Shown piece by piece: positions 26,276 to 36,298 of a stretch of 64,000 nt of DNA. Source of the stretch: Okeania sp. SIO1I7 (GTDB taxonomy: Bacteria > Cyanobacteriota > Cyanobacteriia > Cyanobacteriales > Microcoleaceae). The number at the start of each line of letters is the position of its first letter. Position 1 is the first letter of the stretch. The translations under genes were made by a program, and so were the position numbers. Under the pieces are notes generated by a model. It worked only from the letters and a program-made list of their open reading frames with translations, was not told the origin of the DNA and ran no database searches. Location: assembly GCA_010672585.1 (NCBI GenBank), contig JAAHGF010000004.1:686121-750120 (forward strand). Direction: 5' to 3'.

Positions 26276-28426
26276 TTACAACATACCTAAAATTTTAGGT
26301 AACAAGTCCCTAGGGATCTTGGTAAGAGCTAAATTTTGCCCTTGTATTCCATACTTATTGTAAAATGTGCGAATAGTTCTAACAATATGATTCACAGTAG
26401 TTTCCTTTCCTTCTACTGTGTAAATATTAGTTTGTTGCCAACCAGTATAAGCCAGTAAGTGATAATCCAAAGCTGATTCTAGATTACTCATTTGACTATC
26501 TTTGTCTGATGTGATTTTGGCTTCTATAACTATTTGATAATAAGCAAGTCCAATATTATTATAAGCGGCCAACAAATCAAAAGTAAGCTGAGAAGGAGAA
26601 AAATGTTGAGCTATACTAACTGCCTGGGAATAAGCAGCGATCGCTTGATGGAAAAGTTGACTCCGTATTTGATGTTCCTCAAACTGGTTGGCCAAGTACC
26701 AATAAGTAGTACCTAAGTTATTTTTTGTTGCAGCACAAGCAAGGGGGGCAATTTTTGGGGTTCGATATTTTAAAGCTTCTAAATAAGTATCAACAGCTTT
26801 TAACATCAAAGTTTCTGATGGCTGTTGCTGAAATTGAGCTAAATTCCAATAAGCTATGCCCAAGTTATTTTGAATCATGGCATAGTTGAGGGGTTCAATT
26901 TCTGGTGTAAAGTAATCAATAGCTTCGGTATAAGCGGATATTGCCCCTTGCAAATGAGCCACTGCTTGAGTATGTTGAGCCAAATTCCAATAAGCTGCAC
27001 CTAAATTATTTAAGGTCGAAGCATAATCTTGAGTATAATTCACTGTATCTAAATACAAGATTGCTTCTTGATAGGCCATAACTGATTTTTCCCAATTCTT
27101 TTCTGCTTCCTGATAATTAGCTAAATCTCCGTAAGCTAGACCTAAGTTTTTTTGTAATCTGGCATAAGTCTCTTCCTGAGATGGGTTAATCTCACCTATC
27201 GCCATTTGATATAAAATCATACTTCGTTCTAAATAAACTAATGAATCAGATTTACTAGATTTGATTTGACGAGATAACATCCAGTAAAGACTGGCAAGAT
27301 CGTTGAAAATGTCAAGAACAGGAATTTGGGATGGAGAAAATTGGCTCATATTTCCTGTATCTTCAAATGTCCACTCAATTACCATTTCATAAGCACGAAT
27401 GGCAATAATTAGACTTTGTTCTGATATTTCTCCTGCTAAGACGCGATCGCGATGAAAGTCTCCTAAAGCTTGATAAGCTATGGCTAGTTCTGGAGATGGA
27501 TATTTGGACTTGTTTAAATCTTGAATCTGTTTGAGAATTTGAAACTGTTGTTTTTCTAGGGATGTCTTTTCTTCACCAGACTTTCTAGAAATTTCTGACC
27601 ATACTAAATTTGCTAGTTCAACTAATTCCCACTTCGGCAGTGGGACATTCTCCCGTTCTTGGTCAACACCAATGGACAATTCTGGTAATTTTTGTGGAGC
27701 GGGTGGGAGAAGATGAACTGTCAGATTTTTTGATTCAACATCAATAGTAGTGTAAGACTTTTGTTCTAATGCCATTAATGGTCTTACAGTATTGATAGAA
27801 GGTGGGCTAATTTTTGGAGATAAGAAAGATTGAGAGTTTTGTTGATTTGGCAATGATGATTTATTTTTTCTAGGAGCTATGGGGGTGGGGTCTCCTTCAA
27901 ATTCAAATATTCCTGTGTGCCAATGCCAAAATTCTGGGGCTGATTGTTTGATACTATTGAGCCAAGGTCGGTTAATCCAAAGTAATATACTGGATTCTAG
28001 GGTAGATAGATTTGTTTCTATTTTTTTGAGATTACTAATAAATGACCATTGAACTGTTGAAGGTTGTTTGGTTAAGCTTTCTACTCCAATAATTTGAAAT
28101 CCTAATATTTGATATTTTTGTGTTTTTTGATATTCAGGATTTTCGGTAAACCATTGATTAATTTGAGTTACTGGATTAGGATTACTTAAATTTAAATTGA
28201 GAGTAACAAATAAAATATTTTTATTGTTATTTTGGTTTTTTTCTGTGCAGTCGATAGTATTGGTTGGATCTACTTCTAAATTTTCTACTAGGCTGTTTCT
28301 TAGCTGTTGATTATCGCATACAGCTATAAAAATTTGGCGACGTAGATTTAATGATAGAGCTTTTTTCAAGCGTTGATAGGTTTGCCAGTTCAATTGAGAA
28401 ATTGTTGTGGACCCAATGTCTATCAC
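26276..28426 (-). CDS. TPR-repeat protein of unknown function
   Basis: 716 residues. The N-terminal ~190 residues form a separate globular part (LNLRRQIFIAVCDNQQLRNS, ILFVTLNLNLSN, ILGFQIIGVESLTKQPSTVQ) that may be a degenerate NTPase-like or sensor domain. A proline-rich linker follows (about 185-260), then a long TPR array (about 300-690) with clear repeats such as NNLGAAYWNLAQHTQAVAHL, NNLGIAYWNLAQFQQQPSE and NNLGTTYWYLANQ. It is likely a cytoplasmic scaffold. There are no signal or membrane segments. The AYWNLAQ repeat type is common in cyanobacterial signalling proteins. Confidence 0.8.
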   Translation of the reverse strand: MIDIGSTTISQLNWQTYQRLKKALSLNLRRQIFIAVCDNQQLRNSLVENLEVDPTNTIDCTEKNQNNNKNILFVTLNLNLSNPNPVTQINQWFTENPEYQKTQKYQILGFQIIGVESLTKQPSTVQWSFISNLKKIETNLSTLESSILLWINRPWLNSIKQSAPEFWHWHTGIFEFEGDPTPIAPRKNKSSLPNQQNSQSFLSPKISPPSINTVRPLMALEQKSYTTIDVESKNLTVHLLPPAPQKLPELSIGVDQERENVPLPKWELVELANLVWSEISRKSGEEKTSLEKQQFQILKQIQDLNKSKYPSPELAIAYQALGDFHRDRVLAGEISEQSLIIAIRAYEMVIEWTFEDTGNMSQFSPSQIPVLDIFNDLASLYWMLSRQIKSSKSDSLVYLERSMILYQMAIGEINPSQEETYARLQKNLGLAYGDLANYQEAEKNWEKSVMAYQEAILYLDTVNYTQDYASTLNNLGAAYWNLAQHTQAVAHLQGAISAYTEAIDYFTPEIEPLNYAMIQNNLGIAYWNLAQFQQQPSETLMLKAVDTYLEALKYRTPKIAPLACAATKNNLGTTYWYLANQFEEHQIRSQLFHQAIAAYSQAVSIAQHFSPSQLTFDLLAAYNNIGLAYYQIVIEAKITSDKDSQMSNLESALDYHLLAYTGWQQTNIYTVEGKETTVNHIVRTIRTFYNKYGIQGQNLALTKIPRDLLPKILGML

Positions 28427-28653
28427 AGTTCTATTAGGGGGGTAAATGAATGTAAATGATTTTGACTTATATCCTAGTGCAGGATGGCGGTAATAACTGA
28501 CCAGTTACAAAATCCTAAAACAATTACAAATCAAAAATGATTGACTGTCTTGAGTGCGTCTTACATTCTGAGGGGACCTCAGAATTACGCATTCGCTTTT
28601 AACTTCCGCGTAGGGACACTAGCTATTTGTAGCAAAAATTTATTAATTTGGTG

Positions 28654-28777
28654 TTATACCAATTTTATATGAGTTTGCACCACAGAATTATGAAATTTAT
28701 TAACTTGTCTATATCGAGCTATACTCAATTTTGATTAATATATTATTCTCTGCAACTTCATTATTAGTTTGATATTA
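28654..28777. mobile_element. Miniature element, family D, uninterrupted copy
   Basis: Inverse orientation to 16958-17394. TTATACCAATTTTATATGAG starts it, ATAGACAAGTTAATAAATTT (as reverse complement) is the most conserved interior, and TGCAACTTCATTATTAGTTT GATAT closes it. It lacks the family B insert. Confidence 0.7.
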
Positions 28778-28884
28778 ATTCAATAATTATAAAATATGAA
28801 TAATCGGAGATTATTAAGTATGAAGGAAGGAGATAATAAATCTGGTTTAAATTTAAAATTTCTATTGATTAGAGGTTATTAATA

Positions 28885-29024
28885 GACATCTCCAGAAAAG
28901 AGGAAGTAGGCAGTAGGCAGTAGGCAGTAGGGAACCCACCCCTAGCCCCTCCCCCTCCCAGGAGGGGAAATAATTGATAATTTCTGTGTGATAATTGATT
29001 TTCTTTTTTATTATCGGAGATTTC
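28885..29024. mobile_element. Miniature inverted-repeat element, family C, copy 3
   Basis: Ends GACATCTCC and GGAGATTTC with TA on both sides (28883-28884 and 29025-29026). The interior carries AGGCAGT units and CCCCTCCCCCTCCCAGGAGG in the opposite sense to copy 1. Confidence 0.7.
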
Positions 29025-30200
29025 TAATGGATAAGTCAAAGCCCAAAAAATATTTTTCTGAGTTTAGCGAACCCAAAATTTATTAAGTGTTCAATAACTT
29101 TCCATGCTTTTATTCTTTATCTTGTATTTTTTGTTTTTAGATAAAATCCGGTTGAATTGGAGTGATATGGTTTCCTTTTCTATCATTAAGTAACTAAACA
29201 AAATTATTTACCTATTCTAATGCTATGAGATATTGAAAATTCCAATAATTCAGCTTATATAGATGTGTAATTAATTTTGTATACTTGCTTATACCTTGAT
29301 TATCATTGATGCTAAATTTTTCAATTTCCTCAAGCTAAGTCAGGAATAATTTTTCTGGGAAGTTCCACCAATTTGAAAAAATAATGTTACAAATAATTTG
29401 AGTATTTTAAGGACTTTGCTCATGATTTTGAGAAAAATAAAGCCTAATTATCAGCACTTTTGTAATACTTATCTCTTCTAACCAAAAAAATCTTCATTAA
29501 TGGATAATGGATAATTGATAATTACCTCTGGTTAAAACCGTTATTGATTGAATATAAGGAAATATTATTTCTTTTCTCTTGGTCGATTGGATATGGCGAG
29601 GAGACCTCGCCATCCCACCCTTCGGGAAGCTCCGCTAACGACCGCTTTTTCCCCTTAAAAGGGGAGGCTTTAAACCAGAATTATTTAATTATTAATTATT
29701 AATTATTAATTATTCGGTAAGCATTTCCTGCGGAATGCTGCGCAAACAGCTATTAGCTGTCAGCTCGAGGGCAATAAAACTCTCCTGTGAAGGAAGTATT
29801 TAAATGAATATAGACTTTAACGTCAAAGTAACCTGCTTTTGTAAGATTTAATTATTACTGGATTCTGGCTTAATAATACCCCTTAATATAGGGTTTAATA
29901 AAGCTCAAAAGCAATAACTGTTAACGTAGTTCCTAGGCAGGATAGCTGATAATGTAGTTACGACCTTATGATGCTAGCTGACGACTGTTTGCGCAGCATT
30001 CCGTAGGAAATGCTTACAAAAAATCAGGTATCAAACCTCCCTTTTTAAGGTGATAAAAAGTGGTCGTTACCAGATATATTCTGCATTCTTCGGGGTTCTT
30101 CGCCATATCGAATCAAGAGAAAAGAAAATTATGCATCTTCTCGCCTCCCTATTGCAGGAACTACTATTAATTTAATTGACTCTTAGTTTATTAACATGAA

Positions 30201-30232
30201 AACCAGACTCTTGAAAATTCAAGAACCTGGTT
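30201..30232 (-). terminator. Hairpin terminator downstream of psb34
   Basis: AACCAGACTCTTGAAAATTC continuing to AAGAACCTGGTT forms a stem (AACCAG..TCTTGAA / TTCAAGA..CTGGTT) with an AT loop, 29 bases after the psb34 stop on the minus strand. The T-run after it is short. Confidence 0.6.
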
Positions 30233-30260
30233 CAGTCTTTAAATAATTTTTACCTAAAGT

Positions 30261-30434
30261 TTAAGCAGAAACAGAAAAAGCAACAAATACTAAACTACCT
30301 ACTAATACAGCTCCTAGAGTTCCTAAAACTAAATAGTTAACTTGTTCTTTTTGATCTGGAGCGTCTGCTTGATACATTTTTGGCTCTGCAGCAAAATTAT
30401 TTAGACGTCCACCTTCTTCTGTTGTATATGGCAT
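30261..30434 (-). CDS. psb34: Psb34, ssl1498-family light-harvesting-like photosystem II assembly protein
   Basis: A 57-residue protein (MPYTTEEGGRLNNFAAEPKM...). The N-terminal block YTTEEGGRLNNFAxEPKxY and the single C-terminal helix (NYLVLGTLGAVLVGSLVFVA) match the ssl1498/Psb34 family, which attaches to photosystem II assembly intermediates near CP47. It sits in the thylakoid membrane with the N-terminus in the cytoplasm. It lies 71 bases downstream of thiG on the same strand, with an AAGGATCTAATC leader before the ATG, and its own hairpin follows. The name rests on remembered family sequences. Confidence 0.75.
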   Translation of the reverse strand: MPYTTEEGGRLNNFAAEPKMYQADAPDQKEQVNYLVLGTLGAVLVGSLVFVAFSVSA

Positions 30435-30505
30435 GATTAGATCCTTTATTTTTTTTTTATCTTTACCTAGCTTAACATAAATTTGGTGAATATAGGAAAT
30501 TATTA

Positions 30506-31342
30506 CTAGCTTTGAGCCGAATTAATCCTTCCAGTCAATGGTGAAGAGGCGATCGCATAATCTTTTTTGGGTATCCTTCCTGCTAAATAAGCCAAACGTC
30601 CTGCTTCTGTCGCCATTCCCATTGCTTTGGCCATCACTGATGGATTTTTCGCTAGAGCGATCGCTGAATTAATAAGTAAGGCATCTGCTCCCATTTCCAT
30701 TGCTTGAGTTGCTTCACTGGGAGTACCAATTCCTGCATCGACTACCACGGGAACCTTAATATTGTCAATTATTATTTGGATATTAGCTGCATTTTGGATT
30801 CCCTGGCCAGAACCTATAGGGGAACCGAGAGGCATAACTGTGACACAACCAGCTTCTTCAAGTCTTTTGGCCAATAGTGGGTCAGCATTTATATAGGGTA
30901 AAACTGCAAAACCCTCTTTAATTAATTGTTCTGCTGCTTCTAATGTACCGATAGGGTCTGGGAGTAAATACTTAGGATCGGGAATAACTTCCAGCTTGAC
31001 AAAATTATTATCTTCTTGACCCAATAATTTAGCCATTTCTCGTCCCAGTCTGGCAACTCTCACCGCATCTTCAGCAGTTTGACAACCTGCGGTATTTGGC
31101 AACATCCAGATTTTTGTCCAGTCTATAGCTTCTGCCAAACCTTCGTGACCAGGAGCTTGAGTTTGTACCCGTCGTACTGCTACAGTTACGATTTCACATC
31201 CACTAGCTTCTATACTTTGCTGCATTTTTTCTATGCTGGGATATTTGCCTGTACCTGTCATTAGACGGGAGCTAAATTTTTTACCTGCGATAATTAGAGG
31301 TTGTTCTGGAGTTTGTGTAGTTAGTTTTTCTACTGTCTGCAT
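30506..31342 (-). CDS. thiG: Thiazole synthase
   Basis: Makes the thiazole phosphate of thiamine from deoxyxylulose phosphate, dehydroglycine and ThiS-thiocarboxylate. At 278 residues it has the family length and a TIM-barrel sequence throughout: [21 protein letters not shown], the Schiff-base Lys116 in [24 protein letters not shown] and [13 protein letters not shown] phosphate-binding loops. No fused ThiS or ThiO domain is present. No TPP riboswitch (THI box) is visible in the sequence before the ATG (31343 onward), which is instead occupied by repeats. Confidence 0.95.
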   Translation of the reverse strand: MQTVEKLTTQTPEQPLIIAGKKFSSRLMTGTGKYPSIEKMQQSIEASGCEIVTVAVRRVQTQAPGHEGLAEAIDWTKIWMLPNTAGCQTAEDAVRVARLGREMAKLLGQEDNNFVKLEVIPDPKYLLPDPIGTLEAAEQLIKEGFAVLPYINADPLLAKRLEEAGCVTVMPLGSPIGSGQGIQNAANIQIIIDNIKVPVVVDAGIGTPSEATQAMEMGADALLINSAIALAKNPSVMAKAMGMATEAGRLAYLAGRIPKKDYAIASSPLTGRINSAQS

Positions 31343-31483
31343 TGTTTAATTTTGATATTTACAACTATTGTAAATTTTTTATTTCAATCCCAGTTTTTAT
31401 GTTTATCGGAAGCTACAGAAGATGAAGATATTTCTGCTATTGCTTGTGGGGAAAATTCCTGAATACTCGGTCGCGCAGCGGAA
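31343..31483. other. Leader region of thiG with a possible coding relic
   Basis: On the plus strand the frame FQSQFLCLSEATEDEDISAI ends in ACGENS and TGA at about 31450. It reads like a protein fragment but is too short to name. The 224-bp tandem array begins directly after it. Confidence 0.3.
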
Positions 31484-32386
31484 CGGATGTTCTATCGTCT
31501 ATGAGCAAGGAAATTTAGTTGAATAAAAAGTCATGTGTAGGGGGCGAACAACCCCTTATAGTTTTTATGATATCACAAAAATTGCGAGAATCCAGCCAAA
31601 AATCATTTGACGCGCTGATTTTTTGGAAGCTTCAGAGAATGAAAAAGTTGGTGGTTTTCCACTGAGGAGGTTTATAGATGGAAAGATTAGATGATAGGAA
31701 AAGCCAACGGATGTTCTATTGTCTCTGAGCAAGGAAATTTAGTTGAATAAAAAGTCATGTGTAGGGGCGAACTACCCCTTATAGTCTTTATGATATCACA
31801 AAAATTGCGAGAATCCAGCCAAAAATCATTTGACGCGCTGATTTTTTCAGGAGCTTCACAGAATGAAAAAGTTGGTGGTTTTCCACTGAGGAGGTTTATA
31901 GATGGTAAAGATTAGATGATAGGAAAAACCAACGGATGTTCTATCGTCTCTGAGCAAGGAAAATTAGTTGAATAAAAAGTCATGCGTAGGGGCGAACAAC
32001 CCCTTATAGTCTTTATAATATCACAAAAATTGCGAGAATGCTGCCAAAAATCATTTGACACGCTGATTTTTTGGAAGCTTCAGAGAATGAAAAATTTAGT
32101 GGTTTTTCACTGAGGAGGTTTATAGATGGAAAGATTAGATGATAGGAAAAGCCAACGGATGTTCTATCGTCTCTGAGCAAAAAAAATAGTTGAATAAAAA
32201 GTCATGCGCAGGGGCGAACGACCCCTTATAGTCTTTATGATATCACAAAAATTGCGAGAATCCAGCCAAAAATCATTTGACGCGCGGATTTTTCAGGAGC
32301 TTCACAGAATGCAAAAGTTAGTTATTTCCCACTGAGGAGGTTTATAGATGGAAAGATTAGATGATAGGAAAAACCAGCATTTATTT
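31484..32386 (+). repeat. Tandem array of four ~224-bp units
   Basis: Units start with CGGATGTTCTAT at 31484, 31708, 31933 and 32156, a spacing of 223-225 bp, and differ at only a few percent of positions. Each holds TAGGGGCGAACAACCCCTTA (hairpin GGGG..CCCC), TGATATCACAAAAATTGCGA, CCAAAAATCATTTGACGCGC and TTTCCACTGAGGAGGTTTAT. The last unit is cut by a family B element at 32398; a piece of a further unit (CTTCACAGAATGCAAAAGTT) resumes beyond it. A strong ribosome site, GAGGAGG, stands 7 bases before an ATG in every unit. Confidence 0.9.
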
Positions 32387-32397
32387 AGGGTTTGCTG

Positions 32398-32559
32398 AAA
32401 AAGTCTTTTTTAAGGAGTAGGGGAGATTTTTTTTTCCCAACTATGTGCCCAAAATACCAACTTTTTGAGCATGAAGAGCTGAAAACCAGGTATTTTTTAA
32501 AGACAAAAAATTGCTTAAACCTTTATATGTAAATGCTTTGAGATTTAATCAGCAAGCCC
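32398..32559. mobile_element. Miniature element, family B, copy 2 (internally deleted)
   Basis: GGGTTTGCTGAAAAAGTC to GATTTAATCAGCAAGCCC, TA on both sides, opposite orientation to copy 1. At 162 bp it lacks the G/C-rich middle. It lies inside the end of the 224-bp tandem array. Confidence 0.75.
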
Positions 32560-32773
32560 TATTTAAAGCTTCACAGAATGCAAAAGTTAGTGCTAGCTGA
32601 CATAGCAGTCTAAGGGAATAAATTTTCTGATTCTAATCTTAAAAAGAGGGGAGTATTTTTCAATCTTTTTCCTGTATTGCCCCTATTCCAGATTACTCAA
32701 CTGACATTTTAAGGTAATTATTATTTCTCAAGCCTAAAAAACTTAATACTAAGTAAATTCTATAATTAATTAT

Positions 32774-33003
32774 TGCTCTGCTGATTAAATCTAAAAGCAT
32801 TGACATATAAATACTTTAGCCTTTTTAGGAGCGAAAAAAGTGCATCTGTTTCAGTCTAAAACACTCAAAAAGTTAGTATTTTAGGCAAGAGTTAGGCAGA
32901 AAAATCAAGGTACAATTCTTACTGATACCTTCTCTAGATTCCCATTTATCCTGTCTCCTGTCTCCTGTATCCTACTCCTACTAAAAGACTTTTCAGCAAA
33001 CCC
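32774..33003. mobile_element. Miniature element, family B, copy 3
   Basis: TGCTCTGCTGATTAAATCTA to CTTTTCAGCAAACCC. The left end is diverged. Its right end stops 3 bases before the stop codon (33007) of the dioxygenase gene, so that stop lies in or beside the target site. Confidence 0.7.
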
Positions 33004-33006
33004 TAA

Positions 33007-33876
33007 TTAACCATAAGCACCATGAGGTAGAAATCCCAAAATTCGCTTCAATCTTTCATCTGCTTCTTCATAACAATGACTTGGCATCTGATAATTCATA
33101 AATGGTGAATATTTATGTCCAACTAATCTTTTAGCATAAGTAATTTGTGTAATGTAGCGGGTGACAGAAGATGAATTTCTAGAACCTCTATGCCAAACTT
33201 GATTGTTAAAACAAACTGCAGTACCCATTCCTCCAAGACAACTATGAATTTGATTTTCATATCCTAAAACATTACCATCACAAAACTTACCAAACAGATG
33301 TGAACCTGGAATAACTTGGGTTGGTCCGTTGTCTGGAGAAAATACATCAGTTAAGTAATAATTAACTGAAAATGCTAGAACATTCAAGCGAATATTGTTT
33401 AGGGGTTTACCATCAAGAGAAAGAACGTGTGGTGTATCATCTTGATGCCAGGCATTTTTTGCTAATCCATCAGTTTGAGGAGGAACTTTAAAAGAATTGT
33501 TGTGGATAACATGAACAACATTAGCATTAGGAATTCCATCATTTATTGAGTAACCTGTTCCATTTGCTCCACCGATTAAATGTTCTGCAAATGTAACAAT
33601 TGGTTCCATCGCAAACAAGTCTAGATTATCTTTGGAATGCTCAAACATTCGCTCCATTATTTTGATTGATGTGTAAGCTTTGGCTACTGGATTAGACCTG
33701 TCTAATTTTTCTTTTTCAGTTTTCTTTAAAATTTCATCTAAGTCATTTCTAAGAAATTCACATTTTTCAGGTGTTAATACATTAGGAATGACTAAAAAAC
33801 CATTAGTATGAAAATCTTCAATCCATGTATTTAATTGTTCTGTGGATGGAGTTTTCTCAGCTAAATATTCAGGCAT
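33007..33876 (-). CDS. Phytanoyl-CoA dioxygenase (PhyH)-family protein
   Basis: Fe(II)/2-oxoglutarate-dependent oxygenase fold, 289 residues. The metal triad is visible as H144-x-D146 (AWHQDDTPHV) and H229 (NQVWHRGSRN). NGPTQVIPGSH (residues 183-193) is the family signature before the second half of the jelly roll, and an Arg about 11 residues after H229 (VTRY) can hold 2-oxoglutarate. Family members hydroxylate small molecules, often in natural-product pathways. No pathway partner is adjacent; the NRPS is 5.4 kb away. The 3' end abuts a family B element and the 5' side an IS5-like miniature element. Confidence 0.88.
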   Translation of the reverse strand: MPEYLAEKTPSTEQLNTWIEDFHTNGFLVIPNVLTPEKCEFLRNDLDEILKKTEKEKLDRSNPVAKAYTSIKIMERMFEHSKDNLDLFAMEPIVTFAEHLIGGANGTGYSINDGIPNANVVHVIHNNSFKVPPQTDGLAKNAWHQDDTPHVLSLDGKPLNNIRLNVLAFSVNYYLTDVFSPDNGPTQVIPGSHLFGKFCDGNVLGYENQIHSCLGGMGTAVCFNNQVWHRGSRNSSSVTRYITQITYAKRLVGHKYSPFMNYQMPSHCYEEADERLKRILGFLPHGAYG

Positions 33877-33906
33877 TTTTTTTCATTATTTTTTATAAGT
33901 GTTAAT

Positions 33907-34273
33907 GGCTTTGTTGCACGAAAGTATATAGCTGCTGCACTTGCTCCGCATATGTACTTCATCACACGCGGAAACTGCTGTAACTATTGGACAATAGATG
34001 AATAGAACACTAATGTTTGACAGAAAAAGGCTGAAACTTTTACCTGTAAAAGCTTTGAGGTTTAATCAGCAGAGCAATAACTATTGGACAATAGATGAAT
34101 AGAACATTAATAATCGCGAAAGATAGCGATATAGCTGCCGCTAGGCTACGCCAACGCGAATTAGCAGAGTAATAACTATTGGACAATAGATGAATAGAAA
34201 ATCAATAATCGCGAAAGATAGCGATATAGCTGCGGAATGGATGTTAAGAAGGCTACTTTCATGCAACAAAGCC
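33907..34273. mobile_element. IS5-like (IS903 group) miniature element with 9-bp target duplication
   Basis: Ends GGCTTTGTTGCACGAAAGTA and, inverted, GGCTTTGTTGCATGAAAGTA are nearly perfect 20-bp inverted repeats. AGTGTTAAT is duplicated at 33898-33906 and 34274-34282. GGCTTTGTTG ends and 9-bp duplications are those of the IS903 group of the IS5 family. The 367-bp interior has no transposase. It holds three TAACTATTGGACAATAGATG units (near 33973, 34079, 34167) and a fragment of family B (about 34020-34072). Confidence 0.88.
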
Positions 34274-34311
34274 AGTGTTAATTGTTAATTACTTTAGGAT
34301 AAAAAATAAGG

Positions 34312-34699
34312 AAAAAGTAGGAAGTAAGCCGGGTTCTGTTCTCCTACCTGAAACCAGCTAAGAGGGCAGTTATCTATCTGGGATGCCTGTTACCAGACAC
34401 CTCTTGCGGTACACTTAACAACGGAGCAGGAAAAAGACCAACCATTGCTCCTCCGACCTTGCTCCCCGCCGGGGTTTACCTAGCCAGTACCTCACGATAC
34501 TGCTGGTGCGCTCTTACCGCACCTTTGCACCCTTACCTCAGAAACTTGAATAATATCTCATCTCCAGGGCGGTATTTTTCTGTGGCACTATCCTCACGAT
34601 CGCTCGCACTGGGCGTTATCCAGCAAGCTTGGTCTTTTGGGAGCCCGGACTTTCCTCAGACCCAATATCTTGAGTCCGCAACTGCCTCGCCTACTTTAT
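34312..34699 (-). ncRNA. rnpB: RNase P RNA
   Basis: Catalytic RNA that removes 5' leaders from tRNA precursors. On the minus strand the conserved 5' block GAGGAAAGTCCGGGCT (P4/J3-4 region; top-strand 34648-34663) and the 3' block ACAGAACCCGGCTTA (top-strand 34324-34338) are present, as are GCGCACCAGCAG-type central sequences. The ends pair as P1 (AAAGTAGG at 34697 with CCTACTTT at 34314), which fixes a length near 388 nt, normal for bacterial type A RNA. The boundaries are accurate to a few bases. Confidence 0.93.
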
Positions 34700-35131
34700 C
34701 CCTATATTTACATATTAGCAAATAAATCACCTATTGTTAATTTTTTATCCAGGATAATTTTGATGATGAATATAGAAACAATTAATAGGGAGTAGGGAGT
34801 AGGGAGTAGGGGGAAATAATTGATTGAATAAGAGTGCAATAATTTATTTAATTTTTGTAAGTATTCCGTAGGAAATGCTTACTAATTTTTTATTATTGGA
34901 GATGTCTATTAGCCATCTATCTGAAACTTCATATCATCCCGTATTAATGTAGCAATGTATTTTTTTTATCTTCTAATTTTTTCTGATTTTTCTAAATAAC
35001 TACTATCTTGTGACTATAAGGTATCTATAAAATAATTTATTAGGAATGCTAAAAGGTTGCTTACTTCTGATTTTTAATTCTACATTTTGAAGTACCTAAT
35101 GTAGACTTTAATGTTGTGGGCATTATATCTC
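34700..35131. other. Intergenic region with a truncated family C element
   Basis: AGGGAGT units (34783-34812), GTAAGTATTCCGTAGGAAAT (short palindromic repeat, near 34848), and a family C right end TTATTGGAGATGTCTA ending at 34916 without a matching left end. No gene is seen. The promoter of rnpB should lie just right of 34700. Confidence 0.5.
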
Positions 35132-36298
35132 CTAATCTTCTGCTTCGATAGTAGTTGAAAGATTTTTGAACCATCCTCTTCGCCAAAAGAAGTAAATCAA
35201 ACTAATAGCAGTAGAAAACATTATGACTAAGCAAAGAGGATAACCATAATACCAGTCTAATTCTGGCATATTCCAAGGAGATTCTCCTGGGTCAAAATTC
35301 ATCCCATAAATTCCGGCGATAAAAGTTAATGGAATAAAAATTGATGAGATAACAGTTAGTAGCTTCATTACTTCATTCATTTTATTATTGACAGAGGACA
35401 AATAAATATCCATTAAATCAGAAGCTAAATCTCTGTAGGTTTCTACTATATCTCTGAGTTGAATTGTATGTTCATAACAATCTCTAAAATAAACTAATAC
35501 ATCAGGATTTATTAAATTACTACCATCTCGAATCAGAATATTCATTGCTTCTCTTGATGACCAAATAGCTCGACGTAGTGTTAATAATTCTCGCCTCAGT
35601 TTATAGATTTTTTGCATGGTATGACGGTCTGGTTTAAATACTACTTCATCTTCTAGTATCTCTATCCGTTCTCCATATTCTTCTAATACAGGAAAAAATC
35701 CATCAATAATTGTATCTACTAGAGAATAAGCTAAATAATCTACTTTTTGTTTCCGAATAATTCCTTGATTATTTTTGATTCTTTCTCGTACAGGTTTCAG
35801 ACAATCATATTCAGGATTTTCTTGGACTGTGATTAAATGTTTTTCTCCTAAAATAATACTGACTTGCTCTTTTTCAAATGGTTCTGAATCTGATTTTATT
35901 CTTACCATCCAGGTAATAATTATAAGTTGATTTTTGTCATGTATAACTTTAGGTCTTTGTGGTACGTTAACAATATCTCCAACACTCAGAGGATGTATTT
36001 GAAATACTTTTGCCATCTGTTGCCAAGATGTTTTATTGCCCAAACCAAGTACATTAATCCAAGAAACTGATTCTGATTTTAGGTAGGGAATACAAACTTC
36101 TGGGTTTACTATTTTTATTCTGGTAGCTATATTTTCTGTATAATCTATTAGAGCAATTTCTGATGGTGGAGCATCAGGTTCTAAATCGAGAGTTCCAGGT
36201 AAATCTTCTGGATCGTCATAATAATAGTCAACATAAGATTCTTCTTCCTCTGAAGGTAATTCATCAGGATTAGGTTGTACATTGATTGAATATGCCAT
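35132..36298 (-). CDS. corA: CorA-family magnesium/cobalt transporter
   Basis: Pentameric divalent-cation channel of the inner membrane. The C-terminal signature GMN (AGIYGMNFDP) ends the first of two helices (about residues 325-385), followed by WYYGYPLCLVIMFSTAISLIYFFWRRGWF. The large N-terminal cytoplasmic domain contains VGDIVNVPQRPKV and ISIILGEKHLITVQE-like strands and a long coiled stalk. The frame is open 66 codons upstream to 36496, but that part is Lys/Asn/Phe-rich and unlike the family, whereas MAYSINVQPNPDELPSEEEE at 36298 is a plausible start. That gives 388 residues. Confidence 0.92.
   Translation of the reverse strand: MAYSINVQPNPDELPSEEEESYVDYYYDDPEDLPGTLDLEPDAPPSEIALIDYTENIATRIKIVNPEVCIPYLKSESVSWINVLGLGNKTSWQQMAKVFQIHPLSVGDIVNVPQRPKVIHDKNQLIIITWMVRIKSDSEPFEKEQVSIILGEKHLITVQENPEYDCLKPVRERIKNNQGIIRKQKVDYLAYSLVDTIIDGFFPVLEEYGERIEILEDEVVFKPDRHTMQKIYKLRRELLTLRRAIWSSREAMNILIRDGSNLINPDVLVYFRDCYEHTIQLRDIVETYRDLASDLMDIYLSSVNNKMNEVMKLLTVISSIFIPLTFIAGIYGMNFDPGESPWNMPELDWYYGYPLCLVIMFSTAISLIYFFWRRGWFKNLSTTIEAED

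Larger units (their letters stand above)
28427..30200. repeat. 1.8-kb gene-free region packed with miniature elements
   Basis: In order: a palindrome near 28569-28587; family D element 28654-28777 (intact relative of the interrupted one at 16958); family C element 28885-29024; about 450 bases with nothing recognised (29030-29480); family A copy in minus orientation (about 29500-29715); GTAAGCATTTCCTGCGGAAT with CTGCGCAAACAGC (29707-29740); GACTGTTTGCGCAGCATTCC in the reverse sense (near 29985); a degenerate family A copy (about 30020-30150). No coding region is supported. Confidence 0.7.

Noticed and set aside
31343..31450. TPP riboswitch before thiG
   Set aside because: No CUGAGA/THI-box elements are visible in the leader.
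31450..32386. CRISPR array for the regular repeats upstream of thiG
   Set aside because: Units are ~224 bp, nearly identical throughout, with no short repeat/unique spacer pattern and no cas genes.
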